Shown here: piece by piece, positions 11,861-25,190 of the stretch
Layout: every line of letters begins with the position of its first letter
Position numbering within the stretch: position 1 is the first letter of the stretch
NCBI GenBank assembly: GCA_020809705.1
Contig: CP085829.1
Coordinates: 4,588,001 to 4,652,000 of the forward strand
DNA: 64,000 bases
Source of the DNA: Calonectria ilicicola
Lineage: Eukaryota > Ascomycota > Sordariomycetes > Hypocreales > Nectriaceae
Direction: 5' to 3'
Program-made: the position numbers and the translations under genes
Notes under the pieces: generated by a model
The model's input: the letters and a program-made list of their open reading frames with translations, nothing else
Told to the model about the DNA's origin: nothing
The model's database searches: none

Positions 11861-12905
11861 GGCTTAGGAGAGGCGGACGAGTACGGATGGAAGGGGAGGT
11901 CCGGGAGGATGGAGGTTTGGTTCGGAGTCGGAGTCGGGGTGGTCGACGGTATCACGAATGGATGCGGATATCGGCCTGCCACCGGAGCAGCTCATCCATG
12001 GTTCATGTCTCGAGAGTTGGGCAGAGAAAAGGCGGGGGGGAGAAGAATGTGGAAGACGGTCGTTGGGCGTTCTTGAACAAGTCGGTGGGAGTGGAGTTTT
12101 TGCAGATGGTCGGGCAGACAGAGAGAGCCAAGTGTAAAAAAATAAAAATAAAAAAATAAAAAAAAGACTGGATGGACGACAAGTGCTGGACGACACGAAG
12201 AGGCAGCTATGCTAGCGAGATGCAGGCACAAGACAACGCAAACCAAGCAGCAAGTACGCACAGCCAGACAGCGACCAGGGTCAGTGGGCGAGAGCCCCGG
12301 GAGGTGTGGTTGATGCGACGAATGGAAGGGCAGCCTGGACTAGGGGGGCTTGTCGTCCCTATCGGGATCGGTGACTGTCTCAGCGGTGGGGTGGCGCTGA
12401 TACGTAGTAGCAGAGTAGTGGTGGTGGACGATGCAGAGTCAGAGACGGGATGGCAGACGAGCGGAATATGGGAAGACGGGGAGAGTGAGGGAATTGAGGG
12501 CGAGACGGGCGAGATGGGTGAGATGTCGAGCTGACAACCAGCAATGTTGTTGTCTGGGCTTGAGGTCACGACGTTGCAGAACGACCAGGTCCAGCACGAG
12601 CACGAGCACAGGGTCCTCGTGATGGGCGCCGGCGAGTGGATTGGACGGCGCCTTGTCGTCATCGGCTAGAGAGCCGCACGTCACCAGGTTTGCAGCCGGT
12701 ATCCTGTCCGCACCGCAGCAGCGACGACAGCAATGACAGCAAGCGTAGGCGGCAATGGAATGCGGACGTTGAGGCGGTCTGGAAGACCATCTAGCCACCG
12801 TATGCACAACGTCGTCTGGATGGCAAATAGGAGCTGAAGAGTCGCCGCAGGACGATAGGCAGAAAAGAACCTCGGTCTATTTGGGGGCCTAGGTGCGTGC
12901 CCCCG

Positions 12906-12970
12906 ACTCACTCACGTACTCACTCACGTACTCACTCACGTACTCACTCACTCACTCACTCACCCACTGA
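12906..12970. repeat. 12-bp repeat with ACGT cores, then ACTC microsatellite
   Basis: Three perfect copies of ACTCACTCACGT (12906-12917, 12918-12929, 12930-12941) followed by an (ACTC)n stretch. It lies about 1 kb upstream of the ATG13 start codon. Confidence 0.9.
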
Positions 12971-13063
12971 CTTGTTCGCTCACTCGCTCGCTCCAGCCGA
13001 CCTGAACGGGCACAGCCAGCCAGCGTACTCAGTTTACCGGCGCGGCTGCTTCTCATCCCCCCC

Positions 13064-13120
13064 ATGCTCGTGCTCGTGCTCATGCTCATGCTCATGCTCA
13101 TACCCTCATACCCTCATCCC
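13064..13120. repeat. TGCTCR microsatellite and degenerate extension
   Basis: Tandem TGCTCG and TGCTCA hexamers (about 13064-13100) pass into CTCATACC repeats. It is a simple sequence repeat in the ATG13 upstream region. Confidence 0.85.
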
Positions 13121-13617
13121 CCCATCCTTTCTTCCCAAACAGGGTCAAGCTGGTGCATATATGACGGTTTGGTCTGGCGCCATCCCTCCCCATGTGCCGC
13201 TCATTGCCATTATCTATCGTACATGACTCCAGCGGCAAGCAGCTAAGAGGTGTGCCTCGTGCCGCCTAAAACGTCCTGGCCGCTGAGCCATTTGCTCCAC
13301 TGAGGCCCCTCCCCCCTGGTCCCCTCCCCGGGCTCCCAGCTCCCTTGCCCCCCAAAATATCCCCTAACGGGTCAGTGCGTTTTAGTGAGTGCTTCTCCAG
13401 TGGCTCCTCTTTGGTGGCCCCGGTGGGCCGCCCACACCAAGCTTTCTCTGTGGGGGAGAGCTGACCTTGAAGGCCGCTGATTAGCTTGTGTCGACAACCG
13501 TCGCCAGCGTGCTGTCCATGGCGCCCCAGAACCCAGAGGCAGAAACAGCAGCGGCATTGAGAAACGCAATCCATGCTCGCATTGTGCTTTGCTGGGCCAG
13601 CCACCCCCAGCACACTC

Positions 13618-13644
13618 GCGTCCCAGGGCGTCCCAGGGCGTCCC
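13618..13644. repeat. GCGTCCCAGG direct repeat
   Basis: A 10-bp unit GCGTCCCAGG occurs twice, followed by a third partial copy. Confidence 0.85.
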
Positions 13645-14888
13645 CCTTCCTTTCCACGTCCCCCCGCTAAATCGGGAACTCTGAGACAGGGTGCATGCAT
13701 CTCTGGCTCGCCGGCCTTAATGCATCGATCGACTTGACTCACTCTCTCACATCTCGCAAATGACTGCAGACTACCATGGATCGCTTCAAATGACTCCCAG
13801 CCCGCCATTGCAGCCAGATTCGGCTGATCCCGGACACTAGCCCAGGACTTGTGGTGTGGTTCAAGGTTACCTTTTCCGCGGCTTGTTCAGCGCCATAGCT
13901 TATCTCTGTGCAGATAAGCTGGTTGCCTACTACATGTACATGCACGCACCATCAACCTGTGCGCCAACGCCGACGGTTGCTACAGTCGTGACGATCAGTT
14001 CGGTACGACCCCAAAGCCATCAAGCCACTCACGAGCCGCCCTCGCGTTATCGCCTCGTCCCATCTTTTCTCCTTTGTTTTCTCCATCTGTACATCAGTAG
14101 TCTGTCTGTATCTGCATCTGCCAAGCACCAGCTTGGAGCCATACTTGATCTGGCCCACACCCAGAATTGAAACGGCCACATGCTCACGTGGCCATTGCAA
14201 TCTCCAATTCTCACATGCTACAGGATTTCCTGCTACAAGCAATTTCGTTGAATGGGTGACCATTTCCGCTTCGCTGCTGCTGCAAGTACCTTGAAGGGCT
14301 CATACCTTGATGGTGATGGCCAAGAGTCTCGTACCTTGGTGCCCTCGCTCACCCTCAAAAAGGCAAATGGCCAAATTAGGCAAATTAGCAAATACAGCTG
14401 TCTTAGTACGTCACTAAAGTAGACTCGTCCTCCTATCAGCCGGATCGAAGGCGAGAATTCAAATAGAATAATGTAGATTAACCTCGTATCGTCTAGCTCC
14501 GGTTATCTTTCTTCTTAGTTTCTTCTATCCTTCTCTTATTGTTTCCCAGCGTGTACCATGCTCTTCAATCTGCTCAATCAGGCATGTGCCAGCCAGCCAG
14601 CAAGCCAGTGGCAATCAATGCGCTTACATGCTGTCCAATCGCAACACTTCCAATTCGTCACTCGCACTTGTTCGTTCCGAAACAGATCGTGCATGCAATG
14701 GTACATGTAGTCCAGTTACCGAAGATCATATTGCAGATAGTGAAAATCATCCGAGGTAGAGATGCTCCCATGTAAACGCCGTTGCTCCTCATCCTTTGAG
14801 CATGATGATAATGATGACGATGATGTCTATAACTCCTCCCCCCCCCCCCTACCGGATCCGAAATGCAACACAGCAGTCAAGAATTCTC

Positions 14889-17800
14889 TCAAGCCTTGGC
14901 GCCTCTCCCCTTGACGCCTTTGCCTCGACCAGTTGCGTTTCCTCCCCCGCGTGTCCCTGTTCCCATACTCTTGGCCGTGCTCTTGTTGGGTCCTCCGCCC
15001 CCACCCCCGCTTTGTCCAGCCGCTATCGCATCACCGGCACTGCTCTTGGCTTTGCCGCCTCTGCCACGCCGACCTCCACGTTTCCCCCCTTTGCCATTAC
15101 CACCACCACCTTCTTCCTTGTCCTTGATCTTGCGGTTTCGCCTGGCCTCTTCCTCCTGCGCTCGCCGGCTTTCTTGGTCCCACCACTCTTGGAAAGCCTG
15201 CTCTTGTTGAATCTCTTGTAGTGACCGTTTGGCCACGGCCTCCTTGACTAGTTCTTGCTCGCGCTTCTGCTGTCCAATAATGTCTGCCATGCTAAGACCC
15301 AATGTTGGTTCTGCTTTAGGCGCCGGCGTAATGTAGGACCGAGAGTGTGGTACGACTGGCTTCTCAGCCTGATTTGTTGATGGCCCCGCGCCCACAGCGG
15401 GGGACGAGCTCATCCGACCTTGTCCCGGGAATCTTGTGTCGGGTGACGCGGTACGGCGTGTTGCCGACCTCACTGTTGTCTCTGAGGCTACCAAAGGTTT
15501 CGCATTGGCCGAAACCGCTCCAGGCAGCTTCGAGTCCATGGCCATGGTGTCCTTCACCGACATCTTGGGCCCCGGACTAGCTGCTTTCCAAGGGGGTACT
15601 TTGCCACCTGCTGGTACATCCTCCCACGGCACCCGGTTGGCCAATTCATCCCTTGCGGCTGCTTGTGCAGCTGCCTGAGCTGCAGCTTGCATTTGGAGCT
15701 GTTTCTTTCGCTCCTTTTGTGACACCTTTGCTTGTGGTTTGTTGGCACCAGTCTCTTTGATCCTTTCCTCATTGAGGCCGGCCGTTAGCGCAGATGTAGA
15801 CGATGCCTCAGACATGATGTCCTTCAAGTCCAACTTCGACGTTGAAAGAGTCTTGGAGGCCCAGGGGGCGACTTTATTCGAGACGGGACTGCCTACGTCT
15901 CGCAAAGCTCTCGTCTTGGTCAGACTTAGATCCGGTGATACAGAGAATGAGTCCATCTGTGGGCTGTGTACCACATCGGCAATAGATTTGCCTTTTGATT
16001 CTCGCCACGCTTTAGGGAGCTGCGGGATATCCTCATTGTCGATTGGTAACCGTGCATTTGCGGCCTGGGTAATCGGAGATGTTGGACTAATAAGTGAAGT
16101 CCCATCTTCTTCATCCATGTCAAAGATTAAGTCTCCTTGTGATTGTTTAGGTCGGAGACTGGGACTGAAGGGCTCGTTCCGACCTCCCCTGGACTTGTGA
16201 CGAGATCTCTCAGGCGTTTGCATCGGAATAAAGTCATCCAAGCTTCCCACCCGTCCCTTATAGGATGAGGATAGCTTCTTCTCCTCGTCTCTTTGTGTCA
16301 TTTTGTAGGCCATCTCTTTGATCCTAGTCTGTCGCTCTTCATGAATATCGGCAGCAAGGACCGGGTTTTTCTCATGTAGTAATAACTCAGCTCTTCCACT
16401 GCGCGCGAATGGGAGCCTAGCCAGCTGGTTACCACGAATCACTTCATCAAGTTCAAGTAATAAATCTTCATCCAAGTCATCGAGCAAGTGATTTTCCAGC
16501 ATCGCCTCAAGTTGGAGGCAAATGTACTCAAGGCCTGCGTCCTTGAACTCTGCCACTGAACACGGACTGATCTCATTGAGAAGAATGGCAATATTCCTAG
16601 TCGTGACAAACTTTCCAATGAGACATTGGCATATCTGAGAGAGTCGATCAATCATGAGCTCGTTTGCAACGCTCATCACATCCAAAACAAGCTCCGATAA
16701 GTCATCAATTGTCGCTACTACCACGTCGTCAAATAATTCTTTGCCAACGTCAGCGTACAGGAATGACATGACGTATTGAAAGGTCTCGGGGTCGATGTGC
16801 TTGAGATCGACTCTTATCTTGTCGACAAAGTCCAATTCATCACGACGACCAGCAAGCCACTGGCCTTGCGAGCGGCCATGAAACATTCCTTCGAAGAAAG
16901 GGCACCTCTGGCAGAGCAGTTGACTGTGTGCAATAACCTCATCTCCATCTAGTTCGATGATGGCATCACCATCCTCAAAGAACGCAGTGCGGGAGATGGC
17001 CTCGTGGAAATCAGCATCGAGAGATGGCTCAACGGCATTTTGTAACCGTACGGCTGCTTCTAGCTTTGGCATTGAGAGGCGAGTTGCGACCTTCATCAAT
17101 TCAGTGCGAATTTGGCGGAACCGAAATGCATTCGGAGGCGACTCTCTTGTGTACTTCCACACCGGGATGATCTTATCCTCGTACACGTGGACTACAAGGT
17201 TGAGAAGCGTAAGGATATCCACCTCAAATAAGGTCAACAAGATCTTGCCCTCAATAGCCTTGATGCGAAAGGTTTCAGTTTCTAAAGCGGAATTCTGGTT
17301 GCGAAATTCGGAAAATGCTTCACAGAGGACAGAGCTTCGCGCAGATAGTACCCAACCATGAACTGGTATCAGAACCTCAGGTGCGAAAGATGTGCACACC
17401 TTGACATCAAGATCCTCATATTGGAAAGAGTTGACCTGCAGCCAAAACTGAAGATCGGCTTCAATGTCTGTAGACCGCAGGATTTCATGAGGAACAGAAC
17501 CACGCTTTTCTCGAATAATAGCTGCGTCCCAAGCTTTTCGGGCCGCTTTTGTGTCGTCATCTGGCTCTGAAGCTTCAAAATCTTGAAGACAGAACAGGGA
17601 GCTGATGTCATCCCGCAACGTTTTGGCTTGGACCTTGATTTCCTCAGACATGACCTTGCTATCAGCCCTGATTGCCGCAAATGCGCCAAAAATTGAGCTT
17701 CGGACGGCAACGCAATTTGTGATGCACGGAACTCGCTGGAATTTAAAGTCTTTCCGCCTTGCATCAATCGATTCAGCAAATGCAGCATTCTTGCCCTTGG

Positions 17801-19726
17801 TTCTTTTCACTCGGTTCCAAACAGCTCCTGATTCAGTGCAGATGATGACCGAGCCATGCTCGCCGACATCAACGGACACAACACCATCCTTTCGAGAATT
17901 CCAAATGCATTGAGGCTGTGTCAATGCGCTCTTAATTTTGACGGGGTTGGTAGTGGAAGTTGCAGATTGGCTTGTGTCTGCTCGTTGGTTGAGTTGCAAC
18001 GTGAACAAATCCCCACTAGCGGTAACTGCAGCAATGGTTTCTCCGCCAGATGCAATGTATTTGATTTCTTTTCGACCCGGATCATATCCATTGGAATAAG
18101 ATGTGTTCGTCAAGTTGTGATTTGTAAATGCGTCAGGAAAAGGAAATTTGACTAGGTTATACCCATAATTGCTGAAGACCCAAACCATGTGGTTCGCCAG
18201 AAGACATGTAGTCGCCTTGTCAATAGCAGAGACCATTTCAATCGGGGCAGCCAAGAGGGAGGCAGCAACCTTCCTAGGTGTATGCTGTACATCCAACGAT
18301 CTTGAATCAGCATCCATTAGAGCAAGTTGACCGACATTGCGACCCCAAATATACAGAGAAGAGCCTGTATGGGCAACCGAGTGATTGGCTGATGCGGCGA
18401 CACCCACCACGATTTCCTTTTTAAGTGAGCCGAATACCTGACGTGGGGTAAGACTCATGGGCTCCTCATCTGCCTTGGACGGGGGAGGAAGAATGTATCC
18501 CAGTTGTGAGTTTGAATTCAGACCCCAAGTCCAAAGTTCTCCATTGCCAGCGACAGCCATGGTGTGATTTTGTCCCAGTGCTACATGGTGGACCTTTCTA
18601 TCCACGAATGGGCCTTGAACCGGTACAAACTTAAACTGAGTGTTCTCGTCACCCAGTCCCAGCCTTCCGCCCCGGCCAACTCCACAGATATAGAGGTTAG
18701 AAACCGGGTCGTTGGTCAAGATGGCACTGTGGAGTTTTGACATGACAACATCTTGAATCACCAATGGAGGATTTCGAACCATGATGGGAATTTCGTCAAG
18801 ATCAGTCAGGGGAACGGAGGTCTCTATCCCACGCTCATCGAGGTAGGAATGATAGAAACGTTCCAACAAGTGATCAGGTCGTGATAGATGGATGCGCTCA
18901 GGGTATTGACGATCATCTTCATCGCCAACTCCCAATGAGACATTCTTGTTGCTGCCAAATACGTAAAGCTCGTCGCCATGAAGAGGCAGCTGAAGTCCAT
19001 GGGACACCTTGACCGCACTGAAAGAACGTCAGCCAAGCCTCTAAGAGGGATGGGTAGAACATACTGGTTCAAGCCATCGGCATCGCTATCACCACTATCA
19101 GAGTCACTATCTGAGCTGCTCGCATCATCAACATTCTTCAAAGAGCGGAGAGCAATCGTAGAGCTATATAGGTCGAAGGGGCTGTTGCCTTCGTGGTCCT
19201 TCGTCTTGATCAACTGCCCGACTTTATTCACGGAGCTCAAGTTGTGGTTCATCAAATCCACTCGCTCCTTTTCCAGCAAAATGCGTGCAATCGAAACATT
19301 TCCAGCGTATAGGGATCGGTGAAGGGCGTTCCAGCCACTCTCGGGATCTTGGGCGTAGAGGTCGATAGCAGGATGTGCGATAAGTGCTTGAACAAAGTCT
19401 CGGGCATTGGGATCGGTTGAGGAAGCGGCTCGTAACAGTATAGTCAGCCCAGCATGATCGCGACAGTTTACTTCGGCTCGTCCAAGGTTGGTGTTGGCAT
19501 CTTTTGATTTTCCAGGGGTCTGGGGGTGCCCTGAACCTCGTCGTTGCTTCGCGGCAAGTCGAGGGGAGGTTCCGAGGCCCCCAGGGCTTCCACCGCCCAA
19601 GTAGCTGCTCGCTCCTATGGCAGGGCTCTTAGAGACGATCTGGGTGCTGTAGCCTGTCGGGGCCAGCAGACGTCGAAACTTGTCGACATCGTTTTCCCAG
19701 TAATATTTCCAAAGTAGGTGACTCAT
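14889..19726 (-). CDS. Ankyrin-RCC1-BTB protein (IBtk-like), probable Cul3 adaptor
   Basis: Two exons on the minus strand, 19726-19065 and 19017-14889, separated by a 47-nt intron (GTATGT ... TTTCAG); 1596 residues. In order: ankyrin repeats at about 85-170 (CRDHAGLTILLRAAS; GWNALHRSLYAGNVSIARIL), an acidic Asp/Ser linker, an RCC1-type propeller at about 230-680 (repeated GxGRGGRLGLGD- and WGLNSNSQLG-like blades), two BTB/POZ regions (about 780-870 and 930-1050), and a long disordered C-terminus ending in Gly/Arg-rich RGG-like sequence. This order matches animal inhibitor of Bruton tyrosine kinase and its fungal relatives, which act as substrate adaptors of Cul3 ubiquitin ligases; that function here is inferred. 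Initiation is at MSHLLWKYYWENDVDKF. Confidence 0.88.
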
Positions 19727-22700
19727 GGGCGAGAGGGCAGTCGGAGGAGGTCCCAGGCGCTCGAAATGGCACCTCGCTGTGAGTCTCTACGGATCACGGC
19801 TTGTTTAAAGGTGCGATTCAGAAGCGCCAGGAGGCTTGGAGAGGGACGAAGAGCGCAGGGTGTCGTGGACGACGTCGCAGTGGATGTTGGCGCACAAGAT
19901 AAGTTGCGACAGGGTTCCGTTTCGAAAGGGCGTATAAGTTGCCACCTTGGCGGGAAATGTTAGGGGCGGCGGGCTGCGAGTTCGACGGTTGGTAGCTCGG
20001 TTTCTGTCAAAAAATGCGCTGCCAGGGCGGGAGCCAAGCAGAAAAACGAAGGCTTCGGTATTTCGGGACGATTGGTGCGAATGCCAGCGGAGAGGACCAG
20101 CGCAGCGCGAATTATGGATGGCGAGAAGCAAGATGGAGGTGATGCTGAATGGGCTTCCATCTGTTTCGCTCCCGAGGACCCGGCTTCGAGCGCGTCAGCA
20201 CATGCTGTAGGCTACCCTGCCCACCAAAACGCACATATGCATCACTACTTTCTGCACCTACCCCACCAAAAAGCTCCCCCTCCAGTTAGAGATGAAGGGG
20301 ACGTGCCCCCGCGAGTCCCCTGTCAACCCCCCAAATGCGGGCCACCTAGACCTCGACCTCGGGCATTGTCGTTCAATGGCGCCGTTTTTGGCCCTCAACC
20401 AAATCCAGGGCAGCCAATGGAACCAATAGTAGCCGTCGCCTGCTCGCGTGCCAAATTGGAACGATGGCATCGCATCTCAATGCTCCCGCACATGGCGCAC
20501 AACAACACATTTAATTTGTTGGCGACGTAATCATGCCAGTCACAAGGGAAACTCTGGAACATGCATGGCTGACAGAACCTGATCGGATCTAAAGTGCACA
20601 TGCTAGGGTGGTGTTGAAGACGGCAGTTGTGTCTTACATGCAAAAAGCAAATCATGGGCCTCTTTCGTAATAGCATTGGTCGACAGTAATAATTCGGTAC
20701 TTCACGGTTCCTTTGGCGTTTATCATACGAGAACATGGCAGATCGGTATCGCTCTCTATTCCAACGTATTGTGTGCTTCATCAAAGTTGTAGCTAAGGGC
20801 TAGCGGTTTGTGGGGCAAAATGTCCATGACAAACAATCCTCGAAAGAAAGAAATTGAACCTCAGAAAATGAGCGGAAACTAGATTTCAAAGGAGGTCCAA
20901 CCCATCAATACACTGCATCAATCCGTAAGAATTTAGTCAATCCAACGGTGGCTTGTCATAATACTTAGGGACATGGATTAGGCAAACAAGAGCCAACAAA
21001 TTTCAGCACGCCAGGTACCAGGAAAAGGATATCCAGTATTTCATGATGGGACTGAAAAGCTTAACTGTTAGAGGACAGCACATTGACTCAGACCGCAAGA
21101 AAGTTCTGGAACCCTTTTAGGCAAGGCATCTAGTTTTGGTCACATCAGCGGCTGCGTATGAGTATCATTCATTGTGTGCTATTCTTGACCATGCCAATCC
21201 CTAATACTGCCTTCCTTTGCGAGAAAGTCTCGCTCAAATTAAATAATGGATTTATACTAACCAATTAGATGATATCCAGAAATGTACAAGCTCAAGACCT
21301 CGGTCTCTGCAAATATAGGGCACGTAAGAGAAAAAAATATATTATAGATTCATGAAAACACCATGATATATAATAAAGTCTCTCGCTACTCTAGCCACTT
21401 TCCCCACATACAATATCTTCCTTCTTCATAGGAAAGCCACATTATGTATCTTGCCAAAATTCACCAGACTACACAAAACGTAGTCTAACATTATTCATGG
21501 TTGTAATAATGTAATACTTGAGAGAAAAAAACAACTTGGACTACTATGATAGGGAAACATACACAGCTGAAACATTGAGAACATTTTAGAGTCGAAATCT
21601 GGACACTCCGATGAAGTGTGATGAAGAGAAGATTTAGATTTATAGTGCAATAGCGTGGCCGAACTAGAGTGAGAGACATGGACGAGGAGAACGTGTGGAC
21701 GCCGGGCTGGAGAAAATTGGAGTTGACTCTGGGGAAACGATTGCTAGGGATCAATGATAAAGAGGGAGAATCAACGAAGACACCGGAATTGAGGAACATG
21801 GCCGAACCAATGCTGCGGAGAGAGATTGGGGGGGAGTTGACGACACCACAACACTTAAATGCGGAAGCTCATGGCTTAACGGAGAAGGCGATGAGGTGCT
21901 ACACTACTGAGTTAATACTATAGGATGGAGAATTGGAGTGCGAACCGGAGTGCGAGAGAGAACTCTTAGACAGCCTAGATCCGGAGCGAAGTAGCTACAG
22001 CGAGGCCAATGCAAAATCCTTAGAGTCCCACCAAATGGATCATTACCGATCCCAAGACACTTCCAGAATTAAATCACTGCCGATTTGTATGCAAAATCCA
22101 AAATCTAAGGCCTGCCCCTTAAAAGTCCGAAAACTCCACCAATTTCGCCAGCTCACTAAAGAGCTTCCTGAAACCATAATTTCTTGATTCAACACGCTCA
22201 GGGACATAACTGCAACACCTAAGCAGCGCATATTGGCAATGCGACTTCGTTACACTCGCCGTAAGTGTTTTGTCACTTGCATTGAAAATATCCAAACCAC
22301 AGACTTAACACAACAATATATCAATCAAGCACATTCAACCCAAATAAATAACTAACAATATGCCTTATATATAAATTAATTATTTCTTTTATGCATATAA
22401 TATATATTTCTTTATAATTTGGCTTGAAGATGGTGGGAAAAGGTAAAGGGGTGCAATACAAGTCAAAGCCCAGCAACTACGAGGAGTGTTATTTGACCGA
22501 CTCCTACGGGGGCGACCAATGCAATCACAACATCACGGATAGATCATTTTTGCGCTCGTTTATATAAGAGCCTCGCTTAGACAACTCGTCTGGAAGTCGG
22601 AAAACGCGCCTGTGGTGGACCTATCCCGTGCCGGAAATATATGAACAACGACTCAGGTCCTCATATTCCCTCTTGGGGATTAGGAACAACTCGATGGGCG

Positions 22701-23915
22701 CCCAGATGTGCACGTCCACCCATGCTTACGTAGGTCCCGGTTCCTGCAGCTCTAGGCTCGAGCTCGACTTTCCCGTGCTCTGGATAGATGGAAGGCTAAA
22801 AAGGGCGAAAGGGATTGGAGCAGACGAGGGCGATCGGGAACCTGGGTCCGAACGCCGAACCACCATGCAAACCCCGTCAACAGGAGGATCCCCAGACCCG
22901 AAGCACGCTGGAACTAGGCCCTATTGGGTCAGCTTCAGCTCGGTCGATGGGGCCCGACACCGGTAACGGATGCATGGGCATGGCGGGGCTTCGGTCAGGA
23001 AGGTCTCCTCGGCCAAGGTGAGGTGAATTCCGGGAACGGCAATTGGGCCTGAACAGAAGCCGGATCTGGGCCGTCTTGGTGCAAGATCGATCAATTGGGG
23101 CCAGGAAGCCGTTGTCAGATGCGTCGCCGTCACTCGGCCGGGTAAGGTAGGCACAACCGGCAAGTCACCGCGAGCGCTCAGTGACGTTGCTGGTCTCGTG
23201 GGCAATGTGGAGGGTGCAGCAGCAGCACCTATCAGGGTCGAGTAGCCGAGTCGGCTGCTGCACAGGGGTGGCGTGAGGCCAAACAGGAAAGCCAGGGTCT
23301 TGGTATTGGTCGTGGGCGTGGGCGTGTTGCCGACATTTCTCCATGCAGACACCAAGGCGGCATTGGTTGGAGGCTTGGTTTATATGCCGTGCGTCGCAAA
23401 GCATGCGCCTGACGAGCAGCCTTACGTCCGGTGACGGATGTCTCGGGGTCTCATGGGCAGCATGTAAGATGTGTAGGGCAGGGTCAGTGTGCGCACGAGG
23501 GCAGCGAAATAAGTGATTGCCGCAGGGAAAAAAGCCCACCCCCAGACGCTTCTCAATTGAGCTTCCGACTCCAGCGAGTCTGGGGTTTTAGCTTATTACG
23601 CCGACAAATTAGACAATCATCAATGGGTCGAGACGCGCCGGCGAGAGACAGCAAGTGCCCGGTCCCACCAGCCTCGGACGGTGGGGTGCGGTTTTTGTGT
23701 TATCGCTAAACCCGATAAGACGTTTGACCACTAACCACCACCAACAACAAATTCCCTCCCCGGCCCGGTATTCGCTCGGAGGTTGCCATCCTGCTCTGAC
23801 TTCTTCTGCTTCCCTTTTTTTTTCTCCTTTTGCCTTTGCCTCCTTCGTAGACCATCTCCCCTCTGTCTGTCCCAGTCGTCCCTTCCGAGTGTCCAGCCTC
23901 GACCCAGCCGTCACC
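19727..23915. other. 4.2-kb intergenic region between divergent genes
   Basis: Divergent upstream region of the IBtk-like gene and the ODC carrier gene. Three zones differ in base composition: mixed up to about 20.6 kb, AT-rich from about 20.7 to 22.5 kb (very AT-rich at 22290-22430), and GC-rich from 22.6 to 23.6 kb. Short open frames at 21491-22231 match no family I know. No RNA gene or transposon ends were recognised. Confidence 0.6.
23798..23850 (+). promoter_or_regulatory. Pyrimidine-rich tract before ODC carrier gene
   Basis: An almost unbroken C/T tract, including a run of nine T residues, ends about 65 bp before the start codon. Such CT-rich tracts are common at transcription starts of well-expressed filamentous-fungal genes; the role here is inferred. 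Confidence 0.5.
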
Positions 23916-25190
23916 ATGTCGAACAACGAGAAGCCCCTCCCTTTCATGTACCAATTCGCCGCAGGTCAGTCTCATTCTCACCCACCAGCGCGCATCCCGC
24001 TTTGTTGTTGATCCATTGACTAATTTTTGTAATATAGGCGCCATTGCTGGAGTCTCGGAGGTATGCCCGCACCAGCAATCCATCTTTCGCAAACTCTTGC
24101 TAATCCCTCATTCCATATAGATTCTGGTTATGTACGTCAATCTCCATCACGCAATCCCCAGATCAATATTTACCCCAGATCGCGCGACTAACATATCTAT
24201 AGGTACCCTCTTGATGTGGCCAAGACCCGAATGTACGAACGATCCCGAAAAACCATCCCACCTTCGACCAATTGCTAACTATACCAGTCAACTCCAAACT
24301 GCAGCCCCAGGCAGCCCCGAAGCGTACAATGGCATGCTGGATTGCTTCAGGAAGATCATCAAGCAGGAAGGGTTCGTTTCTTATATCTCACGCATAGATA
24401 CGTCATGCTATACCGGTGCTGACATTGTGGCACAGTTTCTCCCGTCTCTACCGTGGAATCTCCGCACCCATTCTGATGGAGGCTCCCAAGCGTGCCACCA
24501 AGTTCGCCGCCAACGATGAGTGGGGAAAGATCTACCGTAACCTTTTCGGCGTCACCAAGATGAACCAGTCGCTTTCCATTCTCACCGGTGCCTCAGCTGG
24601 TGCCACCGAATCCTTCGTCGTCGTTCCCTTCGAGCTCGTCAAGATTCGCCTGCAAGACAAGGCCTCCGCTGGCAAGTACAATGGCATGTTCGATGTCGTC
24701 GCCAAGACCGTCAAGGCTGAGGGTCTTCTCGCTCTCTACCAGGGTCTTGAGAGTACTCTCTGGCGACACATTCTGTGGAACGCTGGTTACTTCGGCTGCA
24801 TTTTCCAGGTCCGACAGCTACTCCCTCAGGCCGAGACCAAGCAGGGCAAGATGGGTAACGATCTCGTCTCTGGTGCCGTTGGTGGTACCGTCGGTACAAT
24901 CCTGAACACTCCCATGGATGTCGTCAAGAGCCGAATTCAGAACACTCCCAAGGTCGCCGGCCAGGTTCCCAAGTACAACTGGGCCTGGCCTGCTGTCGGC
25001 ACCGTCTTCCGCGAGGAAGGCTTCGGTGCCCTGTACAAGGGATTCCTTCCCAAGGTGAGCCATAATCTTCAACAAATAGCTATGTCCTCATATTAACGAT
25101 AACCAGGTCCTTCGTCTCGGTCCCGGAGGTGGTATCCTGCTCGTCGTCTTCACCACCGTCATGGATACCTTCCGCAGCTGGCAGAAGTGA
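23916..25190 (+). CDS. ODC1: Mitochondrial 2-oxodicarboxylate carrier
   Basis: Inner-membrane antiporter that exchanges 2-oxoadipate and 2-oxoglutarate, linked to lysine and glutamate metabolism. Seven exons: 23916-23964, 24038-24060, 24121-24131, 24203-24232, 24288-24371, 24436-25054 and 25107-25190; 299 residues, the usual length. Three mitochondrial-carrier signature motifs are visible, one per repeat: YPLDVAKTR, VPFELVKIR and TPMDVVKSR. Short second to fourth exons (23, 11 and 30 nt) are required to join AGAIAGVSE to ILVMYPLDV and RIQLQ, as in the family. Paralogues ODC1 and ODC2 of yeast cannot be told apart here. Confidence 0.93.

Larger units (their letters stand above)
11861..14888. 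other. 3.0-kb intergenic region upstream of ATG13
   Basis: This interval separates the 5' end of ATG13 from the 3' end of the ankyrin-RCC1-BTB gene. It holds several microsatellites, A/T runs near 12140-12165, and short open frames of low complexity that resemble no family (for example 13266-13808 minus, 12207-12662 minus). It presumably contains the ATG13 promoter and leader. No RNA gene was recognised. Confidence 0.6.

Noticed and set aside
13266..13808. 180-codon minus-strand frame in the ATG13 upstream region
   Set aside because: No recognisable domain; Gly/Arg/Cys-rich composition with overlapping frames on the other strand fits a chance frame in GC-rich DNA.
21491..22231. Several 60-100 codon frames on both strands in the 20-23.9 kb spacer
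   Set aside because: No conserved motifs, no transposase or reverse-transcriptase signatures, and no terminal repeats.
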